Positions 1 to 9,727 of a stretch of DNA of 21,736 bases are shown here, piece after piece (within the stretch, counting starts at the first letter, position 1; the number at the start of each line of letters is the position of its first letter). Location of the stretch: NCBI GenBank assembly GCA_029261305.1, contig JAJDBO010000324.1, positions 1 through 21,736 on the forward strand. Reading direction: 5' to 3'. The notes below the pieces were generated by a model. That model worked only from the letters and a program-made list of their open reading frames with translations, had not been told where the DNA came from and did not search any database. Source of the DNA: Nitrospirales bacterium (lineage in GTDB: Bacteria; Nitrospirota; Nitrospiria; Nitrospirales; UBA8639). Made by a program: the position numbers and the translations under genes.

Positions 1-3000
1 TGCCCATCAGAGACGGTCAGTTGCACCACATAGTCTCCCAAGATATCGGGGATCAACGATGCAATGGAAGTTGTTGGGTTGATCAAATCGGCAGTGGAGA
101 GACTGCTCCCCGCAGGCACACTCACCAGTATCCACTCGAAGGTGAGCGATGAAGGGAACGCATCCGGATCATTACTGGCGCTTCCATCTAATACCGCCGT
201 CTCACCTAAAGCAATGGATTGATCAGGTCCTGCGTCTGTTATCGGTGGGGTATTTGGCACTTCTACACGGGCTGTTGCTGTGTCATTCCCTCCGCTCGGA
301 CTTTGCGAAGTAATGGTGACATCCACAGTCCCTTCCCCAACCTGCGAAATATTTGTATTCAGCAAAATGGCGCCGGTGCTATGCCCAGGCAATCGGAACG
401 TTTCAATTTGTTGGGTGGGTTGGTCATCGAGTCCTGTCAAATCACTGGCCAAGGGACCAGTCGTTCCTGCGATCGTCGCAGTAAACGCATCCTCGGTATT
501 ACCTTCATTCTCGACAATCACCGTGAATCCAGCATCACCAGGCGCAGGAAGGATCTGCTCAGTCGGATCAGCCACAGCTCTCACGCCTTGTGTCGGTGCA
601 ATCGTAACAATAGCCGTCGCGTTGGCTTGTACCGCCGGACTTGTTTGCGAAGTCACTACAGCTGCTAAGGTCACATCCCCGGGAAAGAGCACAAACTCAG
701 AATCCACCATGATGGGAATCACAAGGAAATCCCCTGCGTTGAGCGTGACATCCGACACAGGAATCAAACTAAACGCGCCTAACTCACCACCAAGACCCAC
801 ATCAAAGGTCTCGGCTACGGTTCCGGTGTTGGTCACCGTGATTTCAAACGGCGTCGTTGGCGTACCCGTCGTCGGCGATAACGAAACGGCAACGCCAAGG
901 TTCACCACCGTATGTGTTCCAGTCGCACCATCCTGCACCGATGCATTTGTAGTTGAGGTCCCTGTGACTGTGAACGGGAAATTACCTGGCGTGGTTCCTA
1001 CTGATGGCGTGAGACTCACCAACACTTCCCTGAAGTTCGTCAGTCCCGCAGGCACTTCCACGCTAGTTTGATCAAACACCCCAGTAAAGCCCGCAGGGAA
1101 ACTCCCATTGAGAGTATACGTATCCGTCACATTCCCGGTATTCGTCACGCGCGCCACATACGTCGTGCCAGTCCCTTGTCCACCGGTTAACGTAGATGGC
1201 GTAAGATCGACAACCACCGCAAGCGTATCACCTGATGGCACGAGTGGACTACCCGCGAGAATCAAGGTCCCTTGAACCGTTCCTCCCGACACACTCGTCC
1301 CAGGATCGTCAATGGAAACCACAAACCCATTTTCGCTCACTGTCGCGATTGACTCCGATTGCAATATTAGAGGTACCTGCACAGAAACTTGAGCAGGAAC
1401 CGTCACAGAGGATGCGAGGGTCACCCATTGAGCTGGAACACCGGAGACAGAAAGATCGTGAGTTACCTGAGTATCTGTCGGATTGTTTACCGTGACGGAA
1501 AATGCCGCCGGGGCACCAGGCTGAACCGTTTGAATGCCGGGAGTGAGACCTAACAGCTGTTCACTGATCACAAACTGCGGGGGCAGTTCAATTTGCCCAG
1601 AGCCTTCATCCGCCACCATGAAATCAATCGTCGCCCCTTCAATAATCTCACGGCCTTCCCCTGCTTGAAGTCCTGTAACGGACAGATCCCAGGTAAAGGT
1701 TTCGCTGGTTCTGGCTTCATTGAGGGACCGTGACCATACGAAGGTATCAAAATCTGTCCCTGAAATAATTTCTGTTGGGGCAATATTAAAGGTATTAGGC
1801 ACGAGTGCCACATCCGTATTCTTGGGTATGCGCACTTTGCTAGCAACCCGCGTTCCCACCACATCGCCAATGTCATAAATCCCAAGTCCAGCACTGCTCA
1901 CGGTATGTAGCCGATTCTCAATCACACGAGCTTCATGCACGAATTCTGGCACATTGATATTAGTCACTTGTAGATTTTGCGGATCATTGGTATCCACGAC
2001 CATTAACACCTGGGACCCACTGACCGTCGTCCCGCCAACGGAGAAGAAGCCATTTCCCAACGCAGTGACATTCGTTTTAAACGTATTCGTCGCAGTGGTC
2101 GTGAGTTCCCCAAGAACCTGAGGATTGGCAGGATCAGTCATATCCAAACTAAACAATTTGACAGTACCGGAAAATGGAAACACCGGGCCAGAATTAATCC
2201 GGTGGCCTGTATTTCCAACCGCAAGCCCCACATTTCCTTGAACAGCGATACCCGTTCCATACACAGTCCCTGGCAACGTCACGGACTTGGAAATAAACAA
2301 ATTAGCTGGGTTGGCAATATCCACCACCAATACCCGCCCAACGCCGGATCCACCGACCCTCCCGGTTTCAGTCGTCGTGGCCACTAAAGCTAGTTGGTCA
2401 TTGATGGGGACGGCCTGAAACATATTAACGTTGCCCCCATCAGGATTCGAAGTAGGCGCGAGCAACGCATCACTAAACTGCGGATTGGTAATGTCACTAA
2501 AATCAACGGAAAAGAAGTCTCCACGTTGGGACGTGAGTAAATTGTTAATAAAAAACAACGTGAGGCTCGTAAGATAGGCGCTATTACCCTGTACAAACAT
2601 GCTATTGATGAACCGACGATTCACCGTCGTATTACGAACCAGATTAGGGCTAAGCGGATTGGCGAGGTCATAAACAAGCAGTGGAAGCGCATTCGCATTC
2701 AACCCAATTTGCCAAAACACGATCAGATGATTATTGAGAATACGGCACTGGGTATTAAACGAGCCGGCAATCAAACTCCCCGCGAAGTTGCTGAGAATTT
2801 GAGGGGATGTCGGATCATTAATATCCACAATCGCAATATCTTCAGTTCCACACACGTAGGCTAGGTTATCTTTGAATTCCACTGTCGTCGCTGAGGCAGG
2901 CGTATCAACTAACCCCAAGAGATTAATTTGTGGGCCCGGTAACGGCACAAGACTTTCGACATTCAACGTGGCGCTCACCATGCCATCCCCTGGTGGCAGA

Positions 3001-6000
3001 ATCTCCGGAGTAATTGAAAGCGTCGCATTCAACGGCGAGCCAATGAGCAAACTACCCTGACCTGTAACACTAGATAATGATGGATCAGCCACATCAGCCA
3101 CCGTAACTTCAATAGAGTGCGTACCATCAACAAAGCCTGTCGTATCCAGCACACCCAGATCGATAGTATCTAATGATGAGGCAACACTCAGTGTTGTTTC
3201 CACAGGTGCTGCTGTAAACACCACAGCATCTGTGGGATCTTTGACCACATAGGACACCTCGACCAATCGAGGTTGATTCACAGCATTGAGCAATCGCGTC
3301 GTGACTTGCACGCTGTCACCGGCATCAACAAATCCTGGGTCTGGTTTCACCTCAACCACCGTCACGAGCTCTTCTCGTGCGGTCATCGTGCCATGTGCCA
3401 ATTGCGTAATCCCCGGCTGGCTTTGTACGGTCGCCGTCACGTTAAATCCAAAGGCCTGCAGAGACTGACCCGTTTGGGTCAATGTCACGGTAGGCCCAGG
3501 CGCTCCATCCACGCCTACTGCCTCACCAGGCGTTAACGTAATCGAACTCTGATCAAGTGAGCCAATCACGTCTCCAGGTAGAGCAGAAAGCACTAGTACA
3601 TACGTAGTCGTCTGTGTCCCAGTGTTTTGGAGAAACACATCAAAGATGGCTGGCGTATCAGGCAGCGCCACTCGGCTTGGAGGGAAGAGGGAAATATCCA
3701 TTCCGCTCGCCACGAGGCCCGAGAGAACTCCCTCAATTGAACCAAGCACACCACTAAGCTGATTCAACGCATCACCAATCGTCGCAGGTGTACTGTTGGC
3801 AAGCGCATCCCTCGCAGATATCAGATCGCCAAGGAACGGCGTAAGCAATGGGTCATCCAATTGACCAAAAAGAGTTTCCAGCAAAGCCAGCACTCGACTC
3901 TTAAAGAGTTCATTGGTGAGATCATTGAACAATTCGGTAAGAGCCGTACCCAAGGCATCCAACGTACTAGCTAACTCTGATTGGCCAAGCTGTCCTGCCG
4001 CTATCGACGCATCTACAGCAGGCTGTGCCCCAGGGGCAGCAATCTGTAAACTAATCGGCGTGGACACGGTGAAAGGGGCTACAGGCAACGTGGCAGTCAC
4101 CGTGGCAGTAAGCGTGCTGTTCAACGGTGTGCTACCCGCAGGAGTCAGCATGAGCGTTTGAGTCGTTGATTGCCCTGCACCAAGTGTAATGGGACTCGTC
4201 AGCCCAGTCACCGTTAATTCTGGCGAGAACTCAAGAGTCAACGGCACATCTTGTAACGAAACATTCCCCACAGACGAAATCGTGAGCGTACTGCTCACCG
4301 GCAAACCAGGCGCACTCGCTAACGAAGCCGGAGAACTACTCAACGTCACCCCCGGCACATCGGGAATGGTGAACAGTTCGGTGTCTGTACTGGCGACCGT
4401 GGGATTCGTGGTACTTACCACATCCGCAGTAAACGTTGCCGGATCACCGACATTCCCCAACGACCCATCCGGAACCACACAAATACCAATCTCTCCAGTA
4501 TGTCCCGCCGGAACGGTTAGCGTAGACACACTACTCTGAATCGTGAACCCACTCGGCACCTGCGAAAAACTCAATGCAAAACTGTCCTCATCCGGTCCAA
4601 GATTTTGAATTTGAGCTTTAAAAACGGAAGGGACTTCAGCACCTCCTACTGGAAGTGTAAAAAGATCGTCGAGGATAACTTGGAGCGCAACCCCTGAAGT
4701 GCCAGTAGCAAAGGGGGCAGGAGGTATTAAATCATTTGAAAGAAATTGGAACACAGGAGGATCATCGGGAAAATTTCGTTCAAGCCATGCTGATGCCACT
4801 CTAGACCCAGCTTTCATTCCTAAAGCGAAATTTAATCCAAGCAATGATAAATCCCTTGCTGATTCAGCAAGAAGCGCAATAAATATCTGGTTCATGATTA
4901 AATTTGCAGTTTCTTTTGCATTGAGGACCAGTAGACTCATATTGATAATAGGGGTACCTCCGTCCAACAATTGGACCATAAAAGCTGCTTGAAATAAGAC
5001 AATTTCCGTTGCAAAACCACTCAAGGTTCCTATACCAATAAAAATGGCCTGATTCACTTTACTTGGAACTAAAAAGCCAAACTCCAAAGCTGCTGGATGA
5101 CCACCGTCCATCATCACGCTAACGGTATGTCCAGTTACAAGATCTGTTTCAAACCAACTAATGTCAGTTTTCCCTTCAATGGTGACCATTTTTCGTGGGG
5201 AAATAACCCCTTTTCCCTTTCTTACTGCTTTCGTAATTCGTGCTTTAGCAACATCAGAGATTGGTAAAGACTCAAGTTCTTGCAAATTGTCATCCACAAT
5301 CAGCACAAAATCTTGCGAGCCTTCGAGATTGTTGAATATGTCTAAAATAGATATCGCATTTTTCCCGGTCACCGCAGAAAGCACCTCACCTTCCAGTGCA
5401 CTTTCAATTACCCCTCTCACAATCTGAAAGACATATCCGATCGCAAATTCGGCATCATTCTGATTTCCCACAATTCCTGTTTCTTTAATTGTAGTAACCT
5501 GGCCTGGTGCAGGTATTATTCGAATATCGTTCTTCCTAAGATCGAGTTTAATCGAAGCAGTTTCACCATCGACTTGGGTTAAAGCCAAGATTAGTCTAGG
5601 TGAAACATAGTGGGCTTTAGTTATAAAACCCTGCTCCAGTTGGTTAAGCATGACATCTGATGCCGCAGCATGGGTTAACGTCAATGTCTCTCCCGTGACG
5701 TTCAAAATGTTTCTTAACAATACGAAAGCACGACCCATTAGGGCTTGTTCTTCGGTCGTTAAATCTCCACTCTCAGGAAGAGCATTTAACAATGGTTGAA
5801 TTTCACTCAGCTCTTGCGTCAAGGTTGTTAAACGGTCTTGCTGAATAGGAAAAACCAAATCAGATTGAAGCCCTGGCAGTGCATTGATAGTAACTACATT
5901 AAATTCACTAAAACTGGGTTCTCCATCCGTGTTTACACCTATATTGCTTGTCCCCCCTACTTGCCTAGCTACAAATCCAATGCGATCGAAAAGGTCGCGT

Positions 6001-7361
6001 TGATGATTCTTCACAAGTCTTTGAGCATTCTCATCCTCTGGATCAAGCACATCGATTTCTAAAAATACGCCCGTAAGGAATGTTGTAGAGAAAGCCAAAT
6101 TAGAAAAGAGTTCTTGGTAATCTTGCCCCAAGATGAGTTCATCATCGGAAATATCTGCATCGTTTTGACCGATGAGAATGTAGGGGGAGTAAGTGTGGGT
6201 CGTAGTAGTAAAAACAGCTCCTCCTGTGGTTTTTGTATTTACAAAATTGCCTACAGAGAGAGGGTGCCCCACAAGTTCAACGGTATTAAAAGTTTTGTTT
6301 AATACCTCCTTTGGATCCTGGATTCCACCCGTTAAACTATTATTGAACTCCACAATTAACCGAACATCCACTTTGTGGCGAAGAGCCTCTGACACCTCAG
6401 AAAAAGTTCCCTCGACATCTGCAAAAGCATTTCCGATTTGTGCATTGGATACTGTGGGGTCAGCTGAATTAAAACCTCCACCTGTATCAAGTTCCACCCA
6501 ATAGTGCTCACGGGTTTCGGCAAGCAATTGGGGATCGTTTGCTGGATCAGTGCGTTCCACATCATCAGGAGGACATCCCACCATACGCGTAGGATTGGGA
6601 AACATGGAAAGAATCAGTTGTTGAGCTAAAGGATCGGACAACGTGCCCTGCGCATAGCGAGCTGGAACGCCAGATGCCCGCAGTAACGCAATCAACAAAC
6701 TGGCTTGGTCAAGGGCATTGCCAGACTTACTCCACAAGGTTCCTCGCGCTCCTCGGAGTGACCCGCGGTAAGATTCATATTCAATCTCATCACGCACAAA
6801 GGCGAAGATCGCATCAGGATCATTCCCCAGCTCTTGAGCTTTATCGACAATGAACTGATCTGTGGTATTGGCATCAGCTGTCGACTCAAGATTGGGATCT
6901 GAAGTCTGTGCATGAGCCTCGCTCACTAACAAGCTCGATAACAAGTCGAGCCACGTTTTACCCTCCCCTTCTTCTTTTCCCATTCCTTGACTAACATATC
7001 TTCTTTCTTTCGAACGGCGAGGGGTCTGTTGAGGCTCAAGGCTTTTTGCGGATGCCAACTGCTGGTTATCTGACACATCACAACTCGCTGCATCGCTTGC
7101 ATGCCGCTTCGTCAGACTTTCAATATCCGGTAGCACCTCTAGGTCTTGGAGTTGGCCATTAACTTTCTCAATGATGGAAGAGATTGGATTCTGGAGCTTA
7201 CTTACAGGAAGCGCTGATTGAACCGGCCTGGATTTGGTCGAAATCGAGGCAGACTGAGGTGGAGGAAACCCAAATGCCGTGGGTTGCACACTCTGAAAGG
7301 AAAAAATGATAACGATCGCCATGCATAAATTATCTATCCAACTTCTATCAGTCCACTTCAT
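1..7361 (-). CDS. Giant exported protein: transglutaminase-like module, Ig-like, LVIVD and PKD repeats (C-terminus beyond window)
   Basis: One frame stays open from ATG 7361 to the window edge, 2453 complete codons, with GGGGAG nine bases before the start. Residues 11-30 are a hydrophobic export segment; a second site, SLLVSEAHAQT, lies near 143-153. Residues 160-310 are transglutaminase-like (GVPARYAQGT, EHYWVELD, SADPT), with Ala216 where the catalytic Cys is expected. The module shared with the 8297-9727 gene ends at about 467 (IGFVARQ). Residues 470-900 are unassigned and AT-rich. From about 900 come Ig/CARDB-like repeats with a helical insert near 1105-1215. About seven LVIVD-type repeats follow (AIVDINDPTSPQIL, VLVVDIANPA, LFSLDMTDPANPQVLGEL; about 1475-1835), then further Ig-like repeats. 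A PKD-type domain (TPPITDAGPDQSIALGE...) begins near 2370. I infer a surface or secreted adhesion/binding protein. The missing C-terminus may hold an anchor, more repeats or an RHS-like end. Confidence 0.9.
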   Translation of the reverse strand, partial: MKWTDRSWIDNLCMAIVIIFSFQSVQPTAFGFPPPQSASISTKSRPVQSALPVSKLQNPISSIIEKVNGQLQDLEVLPDIESLTKRHASDAASCDVSDNQQLASAKSLEPQQTPRRSKERRYVSQGMGKEEGEGKTWLDLLSSLLVSEAHAQTSDPNLESTADANTTDQFIVDKAQELGNDPDAIFAFVRDEIEYESYRGSLRGARGTLWSKSGNALDQASLLIALLRASGVPARYAQGTLSDPLAQQLILSMFPNPTRMVGCPPDDVERTDPANDPQLLAETREHYWVELDTGGGFNSADPTVSNAQIGNAFADVEGTFSEVSEALRHKVDVRLIVEFNNSLTGGIQDPKEVLNKTFNTVELVGHPLSVGNFVNTKTTGGAVFTTTTHTYSPYILIGQNDADISDDELILGQDYQELFSNLAFSTTFLTGVFLEIDVLDPEDENAQRLVKNHQRDLFDRIGFVARQVGGTSNIGVNTDGEPSFSEFNVVTINALPGLQSDLVFPIQQDRLTTLTQELSEIQPLLNALPESGDLTTEEQALMGRAFVLLRNILNVTGETLTLTHAAASDVMLNQLEQGFITKAHYVSPRLILALTQVDGETASIKLDLRKNDIRIIPAPGQVTTIKETGIVGNQNDAEFAIGYVFQIVRGVIESALEGEVLSAVTGKNAISILDIFNNLEGSQDFVLIVDDNLQELESLPISDVAKARITKAVRKGKGVISPRKMVTIEGKTDISWFETDLVTGHTVSVMMDGGHPAALEFGFLVPSKVNQAIFIGIGTLSGFATEIVLFQAAFMVQLLDGGTPIINMSLLVLNAKETANLIMNQIFIALLAESARDLSLLGLNFALGMKAGSRVASAWLERNFPDDPPVFQFLSNDLIPPAPFATGTSGVALQVILDDLFTLPVGGAEVPSVFKAQIQNLGPDEDSFALSFSQVPSGFTIQSSVSTLTVPAGHTGEIGICVVPDGSLGNVGDPATFTADVVSTTNPTVASTDTELFTIPDVPGVTLSSSPASLASAPGLPVSSTLTISSVGNVSLQDVPLTLEFSPELTVTGLTSPITLGAGQSTTQTLMLTPAGSTPLNSTLTATVTATLPVAPFTVSTPISLQIAAPGAQPAVDASIAAGQLGQSELASTLDALGTALTELFNDLTNELFKSRVLALLETLFGQLDDPLLTPFLGDLISARDALANSTPATIGDALNQLSGVLGSIEGVLSGLVASGMDISLFPPSRVALPDTPAIFDVFLQNTGTQTTTYVLVLSALPGDVIGSLDQSSITLTPGEAVGVDGAPGPTVTLTQTGQSLQAFGFNVTATVQSQPGITQLAHGTMTAREELVTVVEVKPDPGFVDAGDSVQVTTRLLNAVNQPRLVEVSYVVKDPTDAVVFTAAPVETTLSVASSLDTIDLGVLDTTGFVDGTHSIEVTVADVADPSLSSVTGQGSLLIGSPLNATLSITPEILPPGDGMVSATLNVESLVPLPGPQINLLGLVDTPASATTVEFKDNLAYVCGTEDIAIVDINDPTSPQILSNFAGSLIAGSFNTQCRILNNHLIVFWQIGLNANALPLLVYDLANPLSPNLVRNTTVNRRFINSMFVQGNSAYLTSLTLFFINNLLTSQRGDFFSVDFSDITNPQFSDALLAPTSNPDGGNVNMFQAVPINDQLALVATTTETGRVGGSGVGRVLVVDIANPANLFISKSVTLPGTVYGTGIAVQGNVGLAVGNTGHRINSGPVFPFSGTVKLFSLDMTDPANPQVLGELTTTATNTFKTNVTALGNGFFSVGGTTVSGSQVLMVVDTNDPQNLQVTNINVPEFVHEARVIENRLHTVSSAGLGIYDIGDVVGTRVASKVRIPKNTDVALVPNTFNIAPTEIISGTDFDTFVWSRSLNEARTSETFTWDLSVTGLQAGEGREIIEGATIDFMVADEGSGQIELPPQFVISEQLLGLTPGIQTVQPGAPAAFSVTVNNPTDTQVTHDLSVSGVPAQWVTLASSVTVPAQVSVQVPLILQSESIATVSENGFVVSIDDPGTSVSGGTVQGTLILAGSPLVPSGDTLAVVVDLTPSTLTGGQGTGTTYVARVTNTGNVTDTYTLNGSFPAGFTGVFDQTSVEVPAGLTNFREVLVSLTPSVGTTPGNFPFTVTGTSTTNASVQDGATGTHTVVNLGVAVSLSPTTGTPTTPFEITVTNTGTVAETFDVGLGGELGAFSLIPVSDVTLNAGDFLVIPIMVDSEFVLFPGDVTLAAVVTSQTSPAVQANATAIVTIAPTQGVRAVADPTEQILPAPGDAGFTVIVENEGNTEDAFTATIAGTTGPLASDLTGLDDQPTQQIETFRLPGHSTGAILLNTNISQVGEGTVDVTITSQSPSGGNDTATARVEVPNTPPITDAGPDQSIALGETAVLDGSASNDPDAFPSSLTFEWILVSVPAGSSLSTADLINPTTSIASLIPDILGDYVVQLTVSDG

Positions 7362-7745
7362 GATGACGCACTCCCCATTAAAAATCCATTTTCTCTTTAA
7401 GGTGCAAATCTGCCTTTCATTCTGCACCACTTTCCACGACTATTTCTCCTACTGCTCTTTATTTTTTCGCTCAACAATACACGCACTAAAGTCTCAAAAT
7501 CTTGATTAGCCTGGCGGACATTAGCATCCCAATATTTGCCAATTATGAAAAAATGTTCACCCTTACAAAAGCTACAAGAACAAATTGAATTAACATTTCT
7601 AAATCTCAAGTCTTCTGAATTTTCTTCCGAAACTAGGGTGTAAGGCAGAAAATGCTCATAAATATTTCTTCGTTTCATACTTAAACAATATGGACTTTGT
7701 TGTCACCATCACAAACAATAACTTTTGAATAACACAGCTAACCTT
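7362..7745. other. Divergent intergenic region between the giant gene and the first 147-residue gene
   Basis: This AT-rich gap of about 380 bases should hold both divergent promoters; I could not pick convincing -35/-10 pairs. The 25 bases before the giant gene (ATGGGGAG plus about nine bases) resemble those before the decayed copy at 11443, so the ribosome-binding region was duplicated along with the coding module. The palindromic element seen upstream of that decayed copy is absent here. Confidence 0.5.
7397..7678 (-). CDS. Doubtful small ORF, 93 residues, upstream of the giant gene
   Basis: An open frame of 93 codons ends 35 bases before the giant gene on the same strand. The predicted protein has a CxCxxC cluster (ICSCSFCKGEHF), is rich in Arg/Lys and aromatic residues, and has no signal peptide or membrane segment. 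No clear Shine-Dalgarno sequence precedes ATG 7678 and no relative is found elsewhere in the window. It could be a real leader gene, a remnant, or chance. I do not recognise it. Confidence 0.25.
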   Translation of the reverse strand: MKRRNIYEHFLPYTLVSEENSEDLRFRNVNSICSCSFCKGEHFFIIGKYWDANVRQANQDFETLVRVLLSEKIKSSRRNSRGKWCRMKGRFAP

Positions 7746-8189
7746 ATGACCAGCCTTCTTACATTGAGACAAATTCAGGTCCGGTCGACCCTTGCGACAC
7801 TTCCTTTCTTGATACCTATTCTGTATGGCTTAAGTTATTTCCTTTACATAGACCTTGAAAATAGCTCAATCCAGTTTTTCCTTCGAGCAAGTCTTGGCCT
7901 TATCCTGACATTTTTCATTTGTTGGAAGTTGTGTCCCCTCCCCACTTCTCCTGAATTTAAAACTGCAGGCATAAGCCAAAAATCAGTTGTAACCATTTCC
8001 ACGATTATTATTTTGGAATTTCTTATAGATCTTTTGCCTGATACTATTGCTCCTACCTGGATCAATTCTGAGGCAGGGCTTTTTGTGAGTTCTTTCGTCC
8101 TAACCTACGCAATTTTCTTCATCGCATTCAGGCACTGGGCTCAAAAATCGACAGACAATCCTTCTCAACCCAATCAACTAATCTCCTAA
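7746..8189 (+). CDS. Four-helix membrane protein, 147-residue family, copy 1
   Basis: An upstream TTG at 7725 is in frame, but I place the start at ATG 7746 because the relative at 14743 begins at the equivalent residue (MTSxLTLRQIQVRST) and both proteins then have exactly 147 residues. Four hydrophobic segments lie near residues 18-36, 45-62, 80-98 and 110-128. Conserved family patches are LTLRQIQVRST at the cytosolic N-terminus, FFLRAxLGL, TAGISxKSV and the C-terminal FFIAFRHWAQKS. No catalytic motif is visible and I do not recognise the family. It converges on the 8297-9727 gene, and its 3' flank resembles the flank of copy 2, so the duplicated unit extends past the gene. Confidence 0.8.
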   Translation: MTSLLTLRQIQVRSTLATLPFLIPILYGLSYFLYIDLENSSIQFFLRASLGLILTFFICWKLCPLPTSPEFKTAGISQKSVVTISTIIILEFLIDLLPDTIAPTWINSEAGLFVSSFVLTYAIFFIAFRHWAQKSTDNPSQPNQLIS

Positions 8190-8296
8190 CACTATTAACA
8201 ATTGTAGAATCCACTCTTCATCTTTTTGCACACTCCGTTCCTGATGTTGAAAGCCATCTGGGTCGCGTTCCAATCATACTTTCTACACTCTCCCAT

Positions 8297-9727
8297 CTAT
8301 AACATGTAGGTTCTTGTCCCATTAGCCATTAAACTTTGCCTGGCCGCAAAACCCAGACGATCCAAAAGCGTTCGGTCATGTGTCTCGACAGCCCGTTGAC
8401 CAGTCTTGTCCTCCGGCTCCACCACATCCATTTCTAAAAACACGCCTGTAAGAAATGTCGTGGAGAACGCCAAGTTGGAAAAGAGTTCTTGATAATCCTG
8501 CCCACGGATAAGTTCATCGTTGGAAATACCTAAATCATTTTGGCCAATTAGAATGTATGGAGAATAGGTATGGGTGGTTGTGGTAAACACGAGGCCACCT
8601 GCTGTTTTCGTTGTCACAAAATGGCCAACAGAGAGGGGATGCCCCACGAGCTCGACCGTATTGAAGGTTTGATTTAAAACCGTATCAAGGTCTTGGAGTC
8701 CACTGGTCAGACTATTATTGAACTCTACCTTGAGCCGCACAATCACTTTGTGTCGAAGGGCATCAGAAATTTCAGAAAAGGTATCTTCGGAGACGGCAAA
8801 AGCATTGCCTAATTGTGCATCAGGCACAGTGGGATCAGCTGACGTAAAGCCTCCACCTGTATCTAGTTCCACCCAATAATGCTCTTTGGTTTCTGCCAAC
8901 AATTGTGGATCATTGGCCGGGTCCGCACGCTCGACATTATCAGGAGGACAACCCACTACACGAGTAGGATTTGGAAACATAGAGAGAATGAGTTCTTGCG
9001 CTAAAGGATCAGACAATGTTCCCTGCACATAGCGAGCAGGAATCCCCGATGCACGTAGCAACGCAATGAGTAAGCTAGCCTGATCAAGGGCATTTCCTGC
9101 ATTACTCCATAACGTTCCCCGTGCCCCACGAAGCGATCCACGGTAGGATTCGTAACCAATATCATCGCGGACAAAGGCAAAGATGGCGTTCGGGTCATTG
9201 CCCAACTCTTGTGCCTTTTCAATGATAAATTGGTCTGTTGTATTTGCATCGGGTGTCGATGCTAAATTCAGATCCGGAGGAGTCTGTGCATGGACCTCAC
9301 TTACCAGCAGGCTGCCGAGCCATTCCAGCCATGGGAACCCACCTTCGTTGATCTCAGTACTTCGCGCTTCTTTGAGAGGAGAATCGGAGATAAATGGTGA
9401 AGTTTTAGGGGGAAAGGGCTTATCAATTGCGAGGTCGGGCACCGAACAACTTGCCGTCTCTTTGGCCAGAGGTTGCGTCAATTTTTCAATATCAGGCGTT
9501 GCTACTAGTTCGTGGAGTTGCCTTTTCATCTGATCAAGTATGTAAATACCTTTATTCCCTGAAAGGCCTTTCGGGAATTCGGTGAAGGTGGCTTGAGCTT
9601 TTGATGGCACCGAGGCCGACCGTGGCGATGCAAACCCATACGTCAGCGACTGCACACTTTGTGACAAAAAAACGAAGACAATCATAAAAGAAAGATTTCT
9701 AAACCAGGTTGCCTCGGTCCACCTCAT
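8297..9727 (-). CDS. Stand-alone transglutaminase-like exported protein (copy B)
   Basis: This 476-residue protein is collinear with residues 1-467 of the giant protein and then stops after a unique tail of about ten residues ending TRTYML. It starts MRWTEATWF with GAGGAG eight bases upstream. A hydrophobic export segment spans about 11-30, and a second export-like site (WLGSLLVSEVHAQT) ends near 149. The transglutaminase-like core lies at about 160-305, with the GIPARYVQGT, KEHYWVELD and SADPT motifs. His283 and Asp298 occupy triad positions, but the Cys position is Ala213 (GNALDQASLL). Residues 330-465 carry the conserved extension (HTYSPYILIGQND, FSNLAFSTTFLTGVFLE). The frame is fully intact, so the gene may be expressed. 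It is either a truncated descendant of the giant gene or a genuine single-module partner. Confidence 0.88.
   Translation of the reverse strand: MRWTEATWFRNLSFMIVFVFLSQSVQSLTYGFASPRSASVPSKAQATFTEFPKGLSGNKGIYILDQMKRQLHELVATPDIEKLTQPLAKETASCSVPDLAIDKPFPPKTSPFISDSPLKEARSTEINEGGFPWLEWLGSLLVSEVHAQTPPDLNLASTPDANTTDQFIIEKAQELGNDPNAIFAFVRDDIGYESYRGSLRGARGTLWSNAGNALDQASLLIALLRASGIPARYVQGTLSDPLAQELILSMFPNPTRVVGCPPDNVERADPANDPQLLAETKEHYWVELDTGGGFTSADPTVPDAQLGNAFAVSEDTFSEISDALRHKVIVRLKVEFNNSLTSGLQDLDTVLNQTFNTVELVGHPLSVGHFVTTKTAGGLVFTTTTHTYSPYILIGQNDLGISNDELIRGQDYQELFSNLAFSTTFLTGVFLEMDVVEPEDKTGQRAVETHDRTLLDRLGFAARQSLMANGTRTYML

Noticed and set aside
219..1071. Overlapping plus-strand frames of 149 and 263 codons
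   Set aside because: They are antisense to the intact repeat-protein frame, low in complexity (Val/Thr/Pro-rich mirror of the repeats) and lack a ribosome-binding site.
9001..9249. An 82-codon frame inside copy B
   Set aside because: It is a frame-shifted shadow of the transglutaminase-like core; copy C shows the same shadow residues after its frameshift, which helped identify the indel.
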